In this document: positions 62,226-64,000 of the stretch, one piece after another | Layout of the letters: each line of letters starts with the position of its first letter | Numbering within the stretch: position 1 is the first letter of the stretch | Assembly: GCA_044426355.1 (NCBI GenBank) | Contig: JAWXUO010000002.1 | Location: 3,132 to 67,131 of the forward strand | Source of the DNA: CAYJLC01 sp044426355 | GTDB taxonomy: Bacteria > Bacillota > Clostridia > Oscillospirales > Butyricicoccaceae | DNA length: 64,000 bases | Direction: 5' to 3' | Notes under the pieces: model-generated | Told to the model about the DNA's origin: nothing | What the model saw: the letters and a program-made list of their open reading frames with translations, nothing else | The model's database searches: none | Position numbers and translations under genes: made by a program

Positions 62226-62873
62226 TTATAATTTTAGTTGTTTAAATAATGTATCATTATATTTTTTTAGTGCCTTGTATGCAGAAGTTAAGTCTTGTAG
62301 ATTGTTAAATCTATATTCAAGTTGGGCACGCATGGTCATTTCAGGGTCTTGAATATATCGGCTGTTCACTTCATATTCTTTAAATTCTGGGTAGTCGCAA
62401 AGAACCCATGTACGAACATCTGTTACAGCAGAAATTATCTCAGTTACTTGCGTTGAAGAAAGAGGGAATAGTGCTGTTAAATTTATTCTATAGGTTTTTA
62501 AAAGTAGTTGAAACTGAACTTTATTTTTTTCTAAAATTATAGGATTTCTAGTGTGAACAAGTTGCTCATATATTGTAGAAATAGCGATATTTTTATTATC
62601 TACTTCTAAAATAGCATCTAAAATTAGACATATTTCAGCAGTTTGTTGCCAAAGGTCATATCTTTTGTCAAAAAGAATACTTCTGTTTTGTCTTTCTGTA
62701 ATTTCTACTTGCTGTGCTATTATTTGTGCTTGCTCTGTAGCTAATCTATTTTGTGCAATAGATACATCAATTTGCTTTTTGCAAAGTTTATATGATAAAC
62801 AAAGCCATAAAGTGAGTATTGCTACTCCGAATGTACAAGATATGTAATAAATATTTTGAATGATACTTTCCAT
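62226..62873 (-). CDS. Membrane-anchored coiled-coil protein of unknown function
   Basis: 215 residues: one N-terminal membrane helix (about 10-30), a likely coiled coil (about 35-65, Gln/Ile-rich: QAQIIAQQVEITERQN), and an alpha-helical cytoplasmic region. I do not recognise a family; similar short anchored proteins are common in clostridia without a role. GGGAG before the ATG. Lies between the nucleoside operon and rplL. Confidence 0.7.
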   Translation of the reverse strand: MESIIQNIYYISCTFGVAILTLWLCLSYKLCKKQIDVSIAQNRLATEQAQIIAQQVEITERQNRSILFDKRYDLWQQTAEICLILDAILEVDNKNIAISTIYEQLVHTRNPIILEKNKVQFQLLLKTYRINLTALFPLSSTQVTEIISAVTDVRTWVLCDYPEFKEYEVNSRYIQDPEMTMRAQLEYRFNNLQDLTSAYKALKKYNDTLFKQLKL

Positions 62874-62957
62874 ATTTTTCTCCCTTAGTGTTTTATAAAA
62901 TCATATACTTTTTATAATATTTTACCACAAAAAAACAGTAAAGTCAAATGTGAAACT

Positions 62958-62997
62958 ATTAAAAAATAAAAAAAGTGATGGCATAAACCATCACTTT
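62958..62997 (-). terminator. Terminator of rplJ-rplL
   Basis: Minus strand: AAAGTGATGG and CCATCACTTT (62997-62972) around a six-base loop, followed by a long U-run. Confidence 0.85.
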
Positions 62998-63008
62998 ATA
63001 TTTTGAAA

Positions 63009-63395
63009 TTATTTAATTTCTACTTTAGCACCAGCTGCTTCAAGTTTAGATTGAATTTCTTCAGCGTCTTCTTTAGTAGTACCTTCTTTAAGAGGTTTTG
63101 GAGCTTCTTCAACTAAAGCTTTAGCTTCTTTAAGACCTAAACCAGTTACTTCACGTACAGCTTTGATAACGTTCATTTTTGAATCACCGAAGTGAACAAG
63201 AACAACATCAAATTCAGTTTTTTCAGCAGCAGCTTCTCCGCCACCACCGCCGCCACCACCAGCAGCTACTACTGGAGTTGCAGAAATACCAAATTCTTCT
63301 TCTAATGCTTTAACTAGCTCAGCTAGTTCTAATACTTTTAATTCTTTGATTTCGTCCATTATTTGAGCGATTTTAGACATAATAATATCCTCCAT
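63009..63395 (-). CDS. rplL: 50S ribosomal protein L7/L12
   Basis: 128 residues: N-terminal dimerisation domain (IAQIMDEIKELKVLELAELVK), a Gly/Ala hinge (GGGGGGGEAAAE at about 47-58) and the C-terminal factor-binding domain (VREVTGLGLKEAKALVE). Forms the ribosome stalk. GGAGG before the ATG; 11 bases after rplJ. Confidence 0.98.
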   Translation of the reverse strand: MEDIIMSKIAQIMDEIKELKVLELAELVKALEEEFGISATPVVAAGGGGGGGGEAAAEKTEFDVVLVHFGDSKMNVIKAVREVTGLGLKEAKALVEEAPKPLKEGTTKEDAEEIQSKLEAAGAKVEIK

Positions 63396-63406
63396 TAATT
63401 TCTAAA

Positions 63407-63913
63407 TTAAGCTTCTTGAGCTTCTTTTTGTTTTGCGATTTCTGTAAGAGCAATAGCAAGTTTTGTAATAGGTGCATTGAAACCATATAAAACTTGTGAT
63501 AGTAATGTTTCTTTTGAAGGAAGATTTGCAATAGCTATAACTTCTTCAGCAGACATTATTTTACCGTCCATGAAACCGATTTTGATTTTAAAGTTTTCGT
63601 GTGTTTTTGCGTATTTGCAAAGGATTCTTGCAGGAGCAATAGGGTCTGTAGCACATACAGCTAATGCTGTAGTTCCGTGTAGATGTTCATCAAATGCTTC
63701 AAAACCAATTTGGTTTGCAGCAAAACGAACTAAAGTATTTTTTACAACTGTATATTCAACACCAGCTTCACGCATTTCTCTACGTAAAATTGTATCGTCT
63801 TCAACTGTAATACCTTTATAATCTACTAAAACACCTGCTGCTGATGTTTGCATTTTTGTTGCAAGATCGCTTACGATTTGTTTTTTAGATTCTAAAACGT
63901 TATTGTTTGGCAT
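63407..63913 (-). CDS. rplJ: 50S ribosomal protein L10
   Basis: About 168 residues: VLVDYKGITVEDDTILRREMRE near 28-48, VVKNTLVRFAA, and a C-terminal helix that anchors L7/L12 dimers. ATG 63913 has GGAGGTGA eight bases upstream; the frame is open further up but inside the leader. Represses its own leader in most bacteria. Confidence 0.97.
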   Translation of the reverse strand: MPNNNVLESKKQIVSDLATKMQTSAAGVLVDYKGITVEDDTILRREMREAGVEYTVVKNTLVRFAANQIGFEAFDEHLHGTTALAVCATDPIAPARILCKYAKTHENFKIKIGFMDGKIMSAEEVIAIANLPSKETLLSQVLYGFNAPITKLAIALTEIAKQKEAQEA

Positions 63914-63919
63914 GTTTTC

Positions 63920-64000
63920 ACCTCCATATATAAAAAATGCTCTTATATCCAAAGACACAAGAGCACATAAAAACATAATAATGTATCGATGAGAAGAACC
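63920..64000 (-). promoter_or_regulatory. L10 (rplJ) leader, partial
   Basis: Upstream of rplJ a minus-strand hairpin TGCTCTT/AAGAGCA (63965-63938) is followed by six Us just before the GGAGG. That is the terminator part expected of an L10 leader; the protein-binding part continues beyond the window. Confidence 0.6.

Overview
The window is a low-GC, AT-rich chromosome segment from an endospore-forming, probably anaerobic member of the Firmicutes, most likely class Clostridia. The evidence is: strong AGGAGG-type ribosome binding sites throughout; sporulation genes (a SpoIVFA/SpoIVFB pair, a SipL-like SPOCS+LysM protein, two CotF-like coat proteins); a glutamine synthetase III; HrcA/CIRCE heat-shock control; a T-box-controlled isoleucine/valine operon; and ferredoxin-type iron-sulfur enzymes. 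I cannot name the genus. No prophage, insertion sequence, CRISPR array, rRNA or tRNA gene was found.

Layout. 1-5.6 kb: end of a sensor kinase, a malic enzyme, a leftward operon (YgjP-like metalloprotease, FeS aldo/keto reductase, YeiH-type transporter), RadC and a small lipoprotein. 5.6-10.2 kb: amino acid permease, Lrp regulator plus aminotransferase, AI-2E family transporter. 10.4-18.0 kb: leftward housekeeping operon gdpP-rplI-dnaB-tilS-hpt-ftsH. 18.1-20.8 kb: divergent spoIVFA-spoIVFB and sipL-like genes. 20.8-30.3 kb: isoleucine/valine biosynthesis (T-box, ilvA, ilvB, ilvN, nitroreductase, small basic protein, ilvC, Nim-like protein, ilvD, ilvE). 30.5-37.3 kb: three cyclic-di-GMP enzymes and an effector-binding-like protein. 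37.5-42.6 kb: hrcA-grpE-dnaK-dnaJ with two CIRCE operators. 42.6-46.3 kb: ruvC-ruvA-ruvB-glmM. 46.6-51.6 kb: zinc-ribbon protein, then two more EAL proteins. 51.6-57.0 kb: CotF-like pair, unknown protein, glutamine synthetase III, DUF368, NfeD and SPFH proteins. 57.3-62.2 kb: BMP-type nucleoside ABC transporter. 62.2-64 kb: unknown membrane protein and rplJ-rplL with an L10 leader.

How the genes work together. The ilv genes make a complete route from threonine and pyruvate to isoleucine and valine, with a leader that reads tRNA-Ile charging. Five proteins make or break cyclic-di-GMP (one intact GGDEF enzyme, four EAL proteins with altered GGDEF sites), while GdpP handles cyclic-di-AMP, so second-messenger turnover is a theme of the window.

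The most interesting unexplained signals are non-coding. A roughly 110-nt structured element occurs twice, each time between convergent genes (33.02-33.14 kb plus strand; 10.24-10.35 kb minus strand), and one copy ends in a strong intrinsic terminator, so it may be a small RNA family. A second, shorter repeat sits just upstream of two transporter genes (7.07 and 9.09 kb). The leader of the Nim-like gene contains two mutually exclusive hairpins. All structures were read by eye; no folding or database search was run.
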